The notes beneath the pieces are model-generated. The model searched no databases. It was given only the letters and a program-made list of their open reading frames with translations, and was not told the DNA's origin. Of a DNA stretch of 64,000 nucleotides, positions 20,288-28,833 are shown piece after piece; positions within the stretch are counted from its first letter, which is position 1; every line of letters begins with the position of its first letter. The stretch is taken from NCBI RefSeq assembly GCF_001077815.2, contig NZ_CP011310.1, forward strand, positions 2,232,001 to 2,296,000, given 5' to 3'. The position numbers were made by a program, and so were the translations under genes. The DNA is from Aurantiacibacter atlanticus. Lineage in GTDB: Bacteria; Pseudomonadota; Alphaproteobacteria; Sphingomonadales; Sphingomonadaceae.

Positions 20288-20402
20288 CCACCAAGCCTAG
20301 GCCGCTGACTTGAAGTCCGCAATCGGATCGTTAGCTGAATGTCGGCTCTCTTGCCGATATTGTCAGAAGGGCACAAAACCAACCGCAAGAGCCTCATAAA
20401 GG

Positions 20403-21074
20403 CTATGTTGGCTTTCTTCGGTAAACCAGCATGATGTTGTTGGCCGGCATCTGGTAGCGAGCAGTTCGTTGAAAACCCCATTCCTCAGCCAATCGGTCAA
20501 CGTCCTCCAGTTTACGCAGACCCCACACCGGGTTCCTCATTTTCAATGAGCGGTCGAAATCTAAGTTGGATGGCGCTGTTTCTATACCCTCTTCGAGATA
20601 GGGCCCATAGAGGATGAGGGGTGCATCTGTAGTGAGGACCTGCGAGCATCCCCTGAACAATCCGATTGTCGCGTCCCATTTGCTTATATGGACCATATTG
20701 ATGCAAAGACAGGCATCGCATTTCCAATTACCATCTGAATTCACATCAGAAATTACGTCAGGCTGCTTGTTCGCTCGCAAGATCGCGTCCGGTACCTTTA
20801 CGGGCCAATCTGGCGATGCCGCACTCAGCACTAGCGGAGCAAGCATATTGGGCGAGCTTCCTTCGACCCGCCAAGCCGCGATGGAGGCAATTGCTTCTGC
20901 ATCCTGATCGGTAGGCAGCCAGTCAAGATCAGGGAAACGCTCGGCGAGAAACGCCGCATGCTCCCCGGTCCCTGCTGCAATTTCCAGCAACAGACCTTTC
21001 TTTGGCAGTTCCTTGCTCAGGACATCTGCAATCGGCTCCCGATTGCGCAGGGTAGCTGGTGCGTAACGCTTCAA
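20403..21074 (-). CDS. DUF938 SAM-dependent methyltransferase-like protein
   Basis: This 223-residue protein begins RYAPATLRNREPIADVLSKE and has LLLEIAAGTGEHAAFLAERF as the SAM-binding motif I, with WLPTDQD at the end of strand 2. These are the hallmarks of the DUF938 family (human METTL26 is a member). The substrate is unknown. Its start codon overlaps the stop of the preceding ABA4-like gene by 4 bases (ATGA at 21071-21074), so the two are translated together. CNINMVHISKWDAT-like sequence (CLCINMVHISKWDAT, about residue 128) is the family's second conserved block. Confidence 0.85.
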   Translation of the reverse strand: MKRYAPATLRNREPIADVLSKELPKKGLLLEIAAGTGEHAAFLAERFPDLDWLPTDQDAEAIASIAAWRVEGSSPNMLAPLVLSAASPDWPVKVPDAILRANKQPDVISDVNSDGNWKCDACLCINMVHISKWDATIGLFRGCSQVLTTDAPLILYGPYLEEGIETAPSNLDFDRSLKMRNPVWGLRKLEDVDRLAEEWGFQRTARYQMPANNIMLVYRRKPT

Positions 21075-21535
21075 TTCATCTTCCTTCGTGCACCCTTGCG
21101 CGCCCGCTTTTCACGCAGGGCGAGCCACCACAGCAAGCCGGCCGGTCCGAAGAACAGCGTCAGGAGCAGAAACGGGGCCTGGACCCAGCGTGAGAACCCT
21201 TTGGCGTCCGCATCCCGCGATATCCAGATGCCTACAAACAGGTCGAAAGTGAGATAGTGCATCCACCCTAGCGTGACGCCTGCATCGGATGCAAATATCG
21301 CGCGGACGCCTTCAAGCGAAGTGAAGGAAACAAAAGCCGCATCAGCCTGCGCGCCGGGATCGACCCAGGCGCCCTGCAGCAGGATCAGCAGCACGGTGTA
21401 GGCAAGGCACAGCATGCCCATCGCCGCATAGAAAATCGCCGACATGATGATTGGTCCGCGCGGGAGCAGAAGAAGCGCGCCCCAGGCAGCCATCGCCCAG
21501 ATGTTGGCAGCTTGAAATATCCAGTCCCAGTTCAA
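21071..21535 (-). CDS. ABA4-like membrane protein (DUF4281)
   Basis: A 154-residue protein with four hydrophobic helices. The sequence GWMHYLTFDLFVGIWISRDA (about 90-109) and the closing FFGPAGLLWW match the DUF4281 family, whose plant member ABA4 is required for neoxanthin formation from violaxanthin. Bacterial members are common in carotenoid-producing marine alphaproteobacteria, but their role is not established. It forms a two-gene unit with the DUF938 methyltransferase (4-base overlap) and lies 9 bases after the NAD-binding gene on the same strand. Confidence 0.8.
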   Translation of the reverse strand: MNWDWIFQAANIWAMAAWGALLLLPRGPIIMSAIFYAAMGMLCLAYTVLLILLQGAWVDPGAQADAAFVSFTSLEGVRAIFASDAGVTLGWMHYLTFDLFVGIWISRDADAKGFSRWVQAPFLLLTLFFGPAGLLWWLALREKRARKGARRKMN

Positions 21536-21544
21536 CGCCGGCTC

Positions 21545-22261
21545 CTATTCATCATCTGCAGGCAGATGTTCGCGCTCGAACCGATTGGCAAGACGCATGA
21601 TTGAATCATGTTCGTGAACGAATTGTCCGCCCGCCTTTTCATAGGCTGCCTGTAACGCCGCTGTGGCAAGCACACCTGCCCGGATGGAGCGATATTTCGC
21701 CCTGTCGCCCCGTAAGAAAATGTCGGTTGCCGGAGCAAGCAGCCGGCCCAATCCTTCTACTGGCCGCGTTTCTCCTTCGCGAAATCCGCGTAGCAATCCC
21801 GGCCTTAAAATGTCGAGCCGCGTAAACTTCAGTGATCTTACATCGCGCTCGACCTCGCCCTTTGTGCGCAGGTAAAAACTGCGCGACATGAGGTTTGCGC
21901 CAACTGATGAAACGAGCACGAAATGACGCGTCCCGCCCTGCTTTGCCGCGCGGGCGACTTCCATTACCAATTCATAATCCACCGCGCGGAATGCTTCGTC
22001 GCTGCCGGCCTTTGAATGCGTTGTGCCAAGCGCGCAAAGTACCGTCTCCGGCTGCAGCGAAGTGATTGCATCCGCCCAGCCCGACGTATCGGACAGCACA
22101 AGCTCCATCCGCGTTCCAGGCGTAAAATTGATCTCGCGGCGCGAAAGCCCCTGCAGGTTCAGTTCTGGCAAATCCGGCGTTCGGGCAATGATGTGACGGC
22201 CGATCAATCCGGTCGCGCCGACAAGCATGACCTGTCGCCTCGCGTTTATTGCGTCAGACAT
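21545..22261 (-). CDS. NAD(P)-binding SDR-like oxidoreductase
   Basis: This 238-residue protein has an N-terminal Rossmann motif VMLVGATGLIGRHI (about residues 11-24) and the later LCALGTTHSKAGS and HFVLVSSVGAN segments. YLRTKGEVE carries the YxxxK pair of extended short-chain dehydrogenases. It is closest in layout to the atypical HTATIP2/TIP30 and NmrA-like groups. The substrate is unknown. Start ATG at 22259-22261. Eight bases overlap the end of the dGTPase-like gene, so the strand runs dGTPase to NAD-binding protein to ABA4-like to DUF938 as one probable operon. Confidence 0.78.
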   Translation of the reverse strand: MSDAINARRQVMLVGATGLIGRHIIARTPDLPELNLQGLSRREINFTPGTRMELVLSDTSGWADAITSLQPETVLCALGTTHSKAGSDEAFRAVDYELVMEVARAAKQGGTRHFVLVSSVGANLMSRSFYLRTKGEVERDVRSLKFTRLDILRPGLLRGFREGETRPVEGLGRLLAPATDIFLRGDRAKYRSIRAGVLATAALQAAYEKAGGQFVHEHDSIMRLANRFEREHLPADDE

Positions 22262-23432
22262 TGGACAATCCTTCCGGTATTGATCCGAAGATATTCCCAT
22301 ATTGCCGCATCGCATAATTATCCGTCATCCCGGCAATGAAATCAGCGATATGACGTCCGCGTTCAGGCTGCGTGGCAGGAACTCGCTCAGCCCAGCCACG
22401 GGCCATCAAAGCGGGGTTCTGATCAAATGCGGCAAAAAGCCTCGCAATGACATTCTTTGCCCGCCCTGCGGTGCGTAGCTGGTCCGGGTGATGATAAAGG
22501 CGTTCGTACATGAACCGCTTCAGCTGCCGCTCCTGCCCGGCCATTTCTGGAGAGAATGTGGCCAATGCGTGGCCTGCATTGCGCACGTCCTCTATCGCGT
22601 TCACATCCTTCAGATTACTGCGGGTGGTTTCCAGAAGATCATTGACCATCACCCCGATCTGGGTGCGCACCAGTTCTCGCAATTGCTGTTCACGGTCAGC
22701 GCCGGGATAACGCCGTTCGACTTCGCGCCATTGATCGGCGACAAAATCCAGCTGCAGGAGTTCATCCAGATGCAGGAAACCTGCACGCAGGCCATCATCA
22801 ATATCGTGATTGTCATAAGCAATATCGTCCGCCAGCGCGGCCAACTGCGCTTCCAGCGAAGGCCAACGTGCGAGATCAAATGGGAATGCTGTGTCGAGCT
22901 CGGCAAGAGCCCATTGCGGTGATTTGACAGGGCCATTGTGCTTGGCAAGACCTTCCAGCACTTCCCAGCTGAGATTGAGACCGGGGATTCCGCAATAGGG
23001 GCTGTCTATCCGCATCGCAGTGCGCAGGGTGTGGCCGTTGTGATCAAAGCCGCCTCTTGTTTCCAGCGCTGCATCCAGTGCTTCTTCGCCTGAATGGCCA
23101 AATGGCGGATGACCCAGATCGTGCGCCAGGCACAAAGCCTCTGTCAGATCCTCGTCCAGACCCAGATCGCGGGCAATGACCCGGCCAATCTGCGCCACTT
23201 CGAGGCTGTGTGTCAGCCGCACCCGATAGTGATCGCCATCGGGCGCGATAAAAACCTGCGTCTTGCCCGCCAGACGGCGAAAGGCAATTGAATGGATTAT
23301 CCTGTCACGGTCGCGTTGGAAAGCGGTGCGGGGGCCGCGCACCGCGCCATTCGTCCCGTCACCAGCCTGGGAGAATTCGCGCCCGCGACTGGCAGCGGGA
23401 TCAGCAGCATAGGGCGCGCGGGACATGGTCAT
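22254..23432 (-). CDS. dgt: Deoxyguanosinetriphosphate triphosphohydrolase-like protein
   Basis: A roughly 392-residue HD-domain enzyme that releases triphosphate from dNTPs. The metal site is clear: RLTHSLEVAQIGR holds the first His and AHDLGHPPFGHSGEEALD holds the HD pair. DRDRIIHSIAFRRLAGKTQVF near the N-terminus and IADFIAGMTDNYA at the C-terminus are typical of the dGTPase type-2 subfamily of alphaproteobacteria. ATG at 23432 is used, and a second ATG two codons later is equally likely. The open frame extends further upstream, but that part overlaps the racemase-like gene and lacks homology. Confidence 0.9.
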   Translation of the reverse strand: MTMSRAPYAADPAASRGREFSQAGDGTNGAVRGPRTAFQRDRDRIIHSIAFRRLAGKTQVFIAPDGDHYRVRLTHSLEVAQIGRVIARDLGLDEDLTEALCLAHDLGHPPFGHSGEEALDAALETRGGFDHNGHTLRTAMRIDSPYCGIPGLNLSWEVLEGLAKHNGPVKSPQWALAELDTAFPFDLARWPSLEAQLAALADDIAYDNHDIDDGLRAGFLHLDELLQLDFVADQWREVERRYPGADREQQLRELVRTQIGVMVNDLLETTRSNLKDVNAIEDVRNAGHALATFSPEMAGQERQLKRFMYERLYHHPDQLRTAGRAKNVIARLFAAFDQNPALMARGWAERVPATQPERGRHIADFIAGMTDNYAMRQYGNIFGSIPEGLSNV

Positions 23433-23506
23433 TGTCGCTACGAGAGCGCTACGCCTGTGACAACGGGAACAAGGCGCGAACGCCGCGAAATGCCTTGAGA
23501 AAAGCT

Positions 23507-24202
23507 CTATTCGCCGCCGATAATCCACCGCGCGGCAGCGTCAGCATGGATGCGCATGCAATCATAGATGGGCACGACATTCGCGTCGACATCGACCACC
23601 AGCTCCAGTTCGGTGCAGGCCAGCACCACGGCTTGCGCGCCATCGGCTTGGTAACGGGTGAACATGGAACGCAATAGACGTTCGGAATCCTTGCGCGGTT
23701 TACCCAGCATGAGTTCTTCGTAAATGATCCGGTCAAGCTGTTCGACGCTTTCCATCTGCGGCGGCAGAAGATCCACCCCATGTGCCACAAGACGGCGTCG
23801 ATAAAACCCTTCGGTCATGACATTACGCGTGCCGATCAAGGCAGCCCGCTTCACCCCATCCTGCGCCATTTTTTCGCCAACGCATTCGGCAATGTGAAGG
23901 ATCGGCACATCGACCTGCGCCTGCACATCTCGATAAACGCGGTGCATGGAATTGGCCCCGATGATAATCATTTGAGCGCCGGCATCGGTCAGCCTTCGCG
24001 CAGAATCAATCAGAATCCTGGTGCCACGCTCCCAGTCTTCCTCGGTCTGCAATTGATATAATTCCGCAAAATCGAGGTTCTCGATGAGCATGGGCGCGGA
24101 GGATCGTCGGCCAACCTCGCGTTGCACCATCTTGTTGATACGTTCGTAATAGCGATGGGTTGAAACCCAACTCATCCCGCCAATCAGGCCCAGCTTACGC
24201 AA
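23507..24202 (-). CDS. Aspartate/glutamate racemase family protein with altered first active-site residue
   Basis: A roughly 231-residue protein with the family opening RKLGLIGGMSWVSTHRYYERIN and a C-terminal VLACTELELVV that holds the second catalytic cysteine. The first catalytic position is normally Cys or Thr within a C/T-N-T/S-M-H motif. Here it reads GANSMHRV, so Ala occupies that place. The enzyme may therefore be a one-base racemase, a different isomerase or inactive. The TTG at 24200-24202, after GGGGGCAAG, was chosen because the family starts with RKLG. A TTG at 24226 is also in frame. Confidence 0.8.
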   Translation of the reverse strand: MRKLGLIGGMSWVSTHRYYERINKMVQREVGRRSSAPMLIENLDFAELYQLQTEEDWERGTRILIDSARRLTDAGAQMIIIGANSMHRVYRDVQAQVDVPILHIAECVGEKMAQDGVKRAALIGTRNVMTEGFYRRRLVAHGVDLLPPQMESVEQLDRIIYEELMLGKPRKDSERLLRSMFTRYQADGAQAVVLACTELELVVDVDANVVPIYDCMRIHADAAARWIIGGE

Positions 24203-24310
24203 GAGTTCTTGCCCCCAAATTTGCAATTCGGCTGGTCTTTAGCGCGAGATGTCCTCCGGAACCAGCCATCGTGATGGCCGGAACCGGGGGTTATTTCAAA
24301 ATTCAGCAGA

Positions 24311-25465
24311 TCAGCGCTTGCCGATCGGGTCCGGCTGGTTGTCCGGGTCATTACCGGCATAACCATCGACACGTAGCGTTCCGCCGGTCGCCAGCAGGAT
24401 GCCGGCCGCATGCGGAGCAGCCATGGAGGTGCCACTAATGGTGTCATATCCGCCACCCTTCCAGGTAGACGTGATGCCGAGGCCTGGCTCTGCCCAATCG
24501 ACCGGCGCGCCGTAATTGGACCAGCTTGTCAGATTGTCGCTCTGGTCAATCGCGCTGATCGTATAGACACGGTTACCCGATGCGCTGGCGGGTGAATAAT
24601 TGCTCGCATCTGCGCCATCATTGCCCGCTGCGATCACCATGTGAAGACCGCCCGCAGCCGCAGCCTGAACAGCATCGTTCAACGGCTGATAGGATCCGCC
24701 ACCAAGGCTCATATTCGCGACATCGCCTGCTGAAGCATTTCCGGCGGCGTAATCGACACCAGCGATAATGCCGGAGTAGGCACCGCTACCACGGCGATCT
24801 AACACGCGCACAGCCACTACGGGTGCGCCCGCAGCTACGCCGACAACTCCAATGGCATTGTCGATAGCAGCAATAGTGCCGGCGACATGCGTACCATGGC
24901 CGTTTTCATCTTCTGCACCCTTGCGGCTTCCGGTGAAATCCTTGCTGCGCGCGGTGTCCACGTTGAGATCGGGGTGATCCAGATCGATGCCACTATCAAG
25001 CACCCATGCCCTGCGTGAAAAACCCGATCCATCGATAAAGCCGCCAACGCGGGTGATACCCCATGGCGTTTCCTGGGCAGAGGTGTCCCCACCTCCACCG
25101 CTGCCATTGCCGCGTCCGGGTGGCGGCGCAAGCGTCACGATTTCATCCTGCACGCAATAATTGATCCAGGGGTTGGCCCGCTGCATGTTTTCCACTCCGC
25201 GAGCAGAAGCACGCGTGGCGAAACCGTGAATGGAATTGCTGTAGGTATAGAGCACCTGGCCGCCCTGCGCATTCGCAGCACGATTAGCGGCGGCCGTCAC
25301 CTGGCCACGGCGAACTACGTTCTGATCGAAAACACAGATATATTGACCCGCAATGCGGCCCTGTGATTGCGTAGCCGCGTTCTCACTACGCTGTGACATT
25401 ACCGGCGCGCTTATCGTCACAACACCAGCCACGCCTGCAAGTGCAAGGAATTTTATGGATTTCAT
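24311..25465 (-). CDS. Secreted subtilisin-family serine protease (S8)
   Basis: A 384-residue secreted protease. A signal peptide (1-24, ending PVMSQ) precedes an inhibitor-like propeptide (about 38-110, with GQYICVFDQNVVRRGQV) and the catalytic domain. The triad is D157 (VLDSGIDLDH), H190 (NGHGTHVAG) and S347 (GTSMAAPHAAG). The oxyanion-hole N282 sits in AAGNDG. A Gly-rich linker lies at 115-129. The S8A/proteinase-K type activity should occur in the periplasm or outside the cell. ATG at 25463-25465 is used, and an in-frame ATG at 25480 is an alternative. The gene is single, with about 105 bases to the racemase and 150 bases to pntB. Confidence 0.92.
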   Translation of the reverse strand: MKSIKFLALAGVAGVVTISAPVMSQRSENAATQSQGRIAGQYICVFDQNVVRRGQVTAAANRAANAQGGQVLYTYSNSIHGFATRASARGVENMQRANPWINYCVQDEIVTLAPPPGRGNGSGGGGDTSAQETPWGITRVGGFIDGSGFSRRAWVLDSGIDLDHPDLNVDTARSKDFTGSRKGAEDENGHGTHVAGTIAAIDNAIGVVGVAAGAPVVAVRVLDRRGSGAYSGIIAGVDYAAGNASAGDVANMSLGGGSYQPLNDAVQAAAAGGLHMVIAAGNDGADASNYSPASASGNRVYTISAIDQSDNLTSWSNYGAPVDWAEPGLGITSTWKGGGYDTISGTSMAAPHAAGILLATGGTLRVDGYAGNDPDNQPDPIGKR

Positions 25466-25619
25466 GCGTCCCAACTCCATTGATTGTCCAACACCGTTTC
25501 GTGTCGGGTCAATCATGGCGGGACTAACAGCGGAGTCAATTCGGTTTACCCCGCAATCCACTCGTCACGAAAGTTAGCTATTGTCTATCGGTATTTAAAC
25601 ACGCCTGCACAGTGATTTG

Positions 25620-27065
25620 TCAGTCCATCGACTTGACGATTTCCTCAACCATCTTCTTCGCATCAGACAAGAGCATCATCGTCTGGTCCATGTAGAAAAC
25701 GTCGTTATCAACCCCGGCATAGCCCACGCCGCCCATGCTCCGCTTGATGAAGAAGACTTGCTTGGCCTTGTCCACATCGAACACCGGCATGCCATAGATG
25801 GGCGAGCTCTTGTCGGTCTTTGCAGCCGGGTTCACCACGTCATTCGCGCCGATAATGAAGGCGACGTCAGCCTGCGCAAATTCTGAGTTGATGTCCTCCA
25901 GCTCAAACACCTTGTCATAAGACACATTTGCTTCGGCAAGCAGCACATTCATGTGGCCCGGCATGCGTCCGGCAACAGGGTGGATGGCGAATTTCACCTC
26001 CACGCCCTTTTCCTCAAGCACATCGGTCATTTCGCGCAAGGCGTGCTGTGCCTGGGCCACGGCCATGCCGTATCCCGGGATGATGATGACCTTTTCTGCC
26101 TGTTCAAGCATGAAGGCCGCATCGGCTGCGCTCCCCTGCTTGAAGGGGCGCTGTTCGATCGCTGCGCCACCGCCAGCAGAGGCTTCGGCACCAAAACCCC
26201 CTGCAATAACGCTGATGAAGCTGCGATTCATGGCGCGGCACATGATGTAGCTGAGAATCGCGCCCGAACTGCCGACGAGTGCGCCGGTGATGATCATCGC
26301 CGTATTGCCCAGCGTGAAGCCCATCGCCGCAGCGGCCCAGCCGGAATAGCTGTTCAACATGGACACGACGACCGGCATATCCGCCCCGCCAATTGGGATG
26401 ATGAGCAGGAAGCCGATGATGAAAGCCAGAACGGTCAGCCCAGCAATCAGCGGGAAAGTCTCCGCCGGAGCGGCCATGGCGAATAGCGCGGTCAGTACGA
26501 TAATCGCTGCCAGCGTGCCGAGATTGATGACATGGCGTGCGGGCAAAAGGATTGCCGCGCCGCTCATTTTGCCTGAAAGCTTGGCAAAGGCGATGACGGA
26601 ACCGGAAAAGGTAATCGCACCGATAGCGATACCAAGGCCCATCTCAACCTTGCTCACTGCAGAAATGCCGCCATCGACCAGCAGGCCAAATGCACCCGGA
26701 TTAAGATAGGCCGCCCAGCCGACCAGCACGGCAGCAAGGCCAACGAGACTGTGGAATGCGGCCACCAGTTCTGGCATCTGCGTCATCGCGATCTTTCGCG
26801 CGATGGTAAAACCAATCAGTCCGCCGATAAGGATAGCGACGGCGATCTCGAGGATATTGGCGATATCATGGGTGATTAGCGTGGTGCCCACCGCAATCAG
26901 CATGCCGATCATGCCGAAACGATTACCCCTGCGGCTGGTCGCCGGGCTGGAAAGCCCGCGTAGCGCCAATATGAAGAACACACCTGAAGCGAGATAGGCT
27001 AGGGCGACCAGGGGATTTACGCCGGTGCCATCCGCACCTGCAGCAAGAAACGATAGCCCCATCAC
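25620..27065 (-). CDS. pntB: Proton-translocating NAD(P) transhydrogenase, beta subunit
   Basis: A 481-residue protein combining nine or so membrane helices (to about residue 265) with the NADP-binding domain III (VIIIPGYGMAVAQAQHALREM and VAFIIGANDVVNPAAKTDK). Together with the two alpha parts it couples proton flow to hydride transfer from NADH to NADP+. Start ATG at 27065 overlaps the pntAB stop by 4 bases, so translation is coupled. The order pntAA-pntAB-pntB with a split alpha subunit is the alphaproteobacterial layout. No missing catalytic segment was noted. Confidence 0.96.
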   Translation of the reverse strand: MMGLSFLAAGADGTGVNPLVALAYLASGVFFILALRGLSSPATSRRGNRFGMIGMLIAVGTTLITHDIANILEIAVAILIGGLIGFTIARKIAMTQMPELVAAFHSLVGLAAVLVGWAAYLNPGAFGLLVDGGISAVSKVEMGLGIAIGAITFSGSVIAFAKLSGKMSGAAILLPARHVINLGTLAAIIVLTALFAMAAPAETFPLIAGLTVLAFIIGFLLIIPIGGADMPVVVSMLNSYSGWAAAAMGFTLGNTAMIITGALVGSSGAILSYIMCRAMNRSFISVIAGGFGAEASAGGGAAIEQRPFKQGSAADAAFMLEQAEKVIIIPGYGMAVAQAQHALREMTDVLEEKGVEVKFAIHPVAGRMPGHMNVLLAEANVSYDKVFELEDINSEFAQADVAFIIGANDVVNPAAKTDKSSPIYGMPVFDVDKAKQVFFIKRSMGGVGYAGVDNDVFYMDQTMMLLSDAKKMVEEIVKSMD

Positions 27066-27343
27066 TTATCTTTCTTCTTGTACATGGCCAGCATACGCTC
27101 GGTCACGGCGAATCCGCCAAAGATGTTGACGCTGGCAAGCACGACGGCGAGCAGCCCAAGCCACTTTGCAAGCAAGCTCCCCGCTTCCGCAGAAGCGATC
27201 AGCGCACCCACGATAATTACCGAGGATATAGCATTCGTGACCGCCATCAGCGGTGTGTGCAGAGCAGGCGTAACCGACCACACCACATAATAGCCGACGA
27301 AACAGGCCAGCACGAAGATCGAGAGGATTGAAATAAAGTCCAT
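27062..27343 (-). CDS. pntAB: NAD(P) transhydrogenase alpha subunit, membrane part
   Basis: A 93-residue protein with three hydrophobic helices, corresponding to the C-terminal membrane domain of the E. coli alpha subunit. It opens with FISILSIFVLACFVGYYVVW and contains HTPLMAVTNAISSVIIVGAL, the conserved proton-channel helix region. It lies 5 bases after pntAA and overlaps pntB by 4 bases. The split of alpha into two proteins is normal in this group and not a frameshift. Confidence 0.95.
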   Translation of the reverse strand: MDFISILSIFVLACFVGYYVVWSVTPALHTPLMAVTNAISSVIIVGALIASAEAGSLLAKWLGLLAVVLASVNIFGGFAVTERMLAMYKKKDK

Positions 27344-27348
27344 CTGGC

Positions 27349-28470
27349 CTACCCCTTCAGTCTCTCGTTCACCACTTCACCGCCCTTGGTGAGGCGTACT
27401 GCATCGCCGATTTCTTCATCGAGCACTGGCTGTCCTGCCTCTTTGTTCCAGAAGGCGTTGAGGAAATTGAACAGATTGCGCGAATAGAGCGCGCTGGCAT
27501 CTGCTGCGAGATGCGCGGGCGTATTGGAAAATCCCATCAGCTTGACGCCGTGCTTTTCGATCACCTGATCAGCTACACTGCCTTCAACATTACCCCCTTG
27601 CGAAACCGCGAGATCAAAGACCACGCTGCCGTGACGCATGGTGGCGATCTGCGCATCGGTTATCAGCCGCGGAGCGGCCCGCCCCGGAATAAGGGCGGTA
27701 GTGATGACAATGTCCTGCTTGGCAATATGGCTGGACACCAGTTCTGCCTGCGCCTTCTGGTACTCCTCGCTCATTTCGGTGGCATAGCCGCCGCTGCCCT
27801 CGCCCTCTATCCCCTCGACGCTTTCGACAAAGACCGGCTTGGCACCGAGCGACATTATCTGTTCTTTTGTGGCAGAACGCACATCGGTTGCGGAAACCTG
27901 TGCGCCCAGCCGCTTTGCAGTGGCAATCGCCTGGAGGCCGGCAACCCCCACACCCATCACAAACACCTTTGCCGCGCTGACGGTGCCTGCCGCGGTCATC
28001 ATCATCGGGAATGCGCGGCCATAGGTATTGGCCGCAGCGATCACGGCCTTATAGCCGGAGAGGTTGGACTGACTGGACAGCACGTCCATGCTTTGCGCAC
28101 GGGTAATGCGCGGCATGAATTCCATCGCCAACGCTTCATACCCTGCCTTGGCATAGGCATCCACGCGATCTTTCTGGCCGAATGGATCAAAAACTGCAGC
28201 GACCCAGGCACCAGCCTTGGCGCCCTTCAAGGCCGCCACATCGGGTGCCTGCACACCCATCACGATATCGGCATCCTCTACCGCTTTGGCTGCCGACAGC
28301 ACCTGTGCACCTGCATCGCGATAGTCTTCGTCTGAAATGGACGCTGCCTGGCCAGCGCCCTCTTCAATTGACATGGTTGCGCCCAATGCGGTGAGCTTCT
28401 TGACGGTTTCAGGTGTGGCCGCAACGCGGCTTTCGCCCGGCGCCCGCTCTGCAAGAATTGCGATCCGCAT
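27349..28470 (-). CDS. pntAA: NAD(P) transhydrogenase alpha subunit, NAD-binding part
   Basis: This 373-residue cytoplasmic protein is domain I of transhydrogenase. It opens MRIAILAERAPGESRVAATP, with the alanine-dehydrogenase-like fold. VFVMGVGVAGLQAIATAKRLG (about 170-190) is the NAD-binding glycine motif, and DIVITTALIPGRAAPRLI is the conserved mobile-loop region. It lacks the membrane segment found at the C-terminus of E. coli PntA, which is encoded separately by the next gene. It follows the aa3-oxidase small subunit gene by 24 bases. Confidence 0.96.
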   Translation of the reverse strand: MRIAILAERAPGESRVAATPETVKKLTALGATMSIEEGAGQAASISDEDYRDAGAQVLSAAKAVEDADIVMGVQAPDVAALKGAKAGAWVAAVFDPFGQKDRVDAYAKAGYEALAMEFMPRITRAQSMDVLSSQSNLSGYKAVIAAANTYGRAFPMMMTAAGTVSAAKVFVMGVGVAGLQAIATAKRLGAQVSATDVRSATKEQIMSLGAKPVFVESVEGIEGEGSGGYATEMSEEYQKAQAELVSSHIAKQDIVITTALIPGRAAPRLITDAQIATMRHGSVVFDLAVSQGGNVEGSVADQVIEKHGVKLMGFSNTPAHLAADASALYSRNLFNFLNAFWNKEAGQPVLDEEIGDAVRLTKGGEVVNERLKG

Positions 28471-28494
28471 CTGGCTATTGCCTCCTTCGGACGA

Positions 28495-28617
28495 TCAGGA
28501 AATCAGAAGGATGACAATGAATGTAATCACTGCAATCAACGGAACTGACCATTTCAGTGTGCCGATGAAGCTGGAATAGGTGCCTTGTGCGGCGTTCATA
28601 TCGTGCGGATTGCTCAT
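28495..28617 (-). CDS. aa3-type cytochrome oxidase subunit IV-like small protein
   Basis: A 40-residue protein starting at the ATG 28615-28617. A short polar N-terminus (MSNPHDMNAAQGTYSSFIGT) precedes one membrane helix (about residues 21-39). This is the bacterial aa3 oxidase subunit IV family pattern: a tiny peptide with SF-x-G/R-x-x-KW before the helix. In structures of alphaproteobacterial aa3 oxidase the subunit contacts the core through this helix. It is the first gene of the strand leading into pntAA-pntAB-pntB, so both redox pumps may share a transcript. The open frame further upstream has no homology. Confidence 0.7.
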   Translation of the reverse strand: MSNPHDMNAAQGTYSSFIGTLKWSVPLIAVITFIVILLIS

Positions 28618-28833
28618 TTTGCGATGTAGCCCCTTGGGTTGAGGAAATTTCAACAGGCCCTTGCTGTATCCGCAACTGTTCGCCTTCTCAAGTCTCTCCG
28701 CCCACTCACCGCTCTGAATAGCTATGCAGATTTGGTTAATTGCCATTCAAGGCGTGCTTAATGGGCTCTTTACGTCTGCTTGCTAAATTCTGGATCTTAG
28801 CTCGGATGTCCCGGGCCTTACTGGTGGGAATGC

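Noticed and set aside
28758..28773. CtrA-like TTAA-N7-TTTAC upstream of the NtrC-like gene
   Set aside because: One mismatch in the second half and such sites occur by chance; not enough to annotate.
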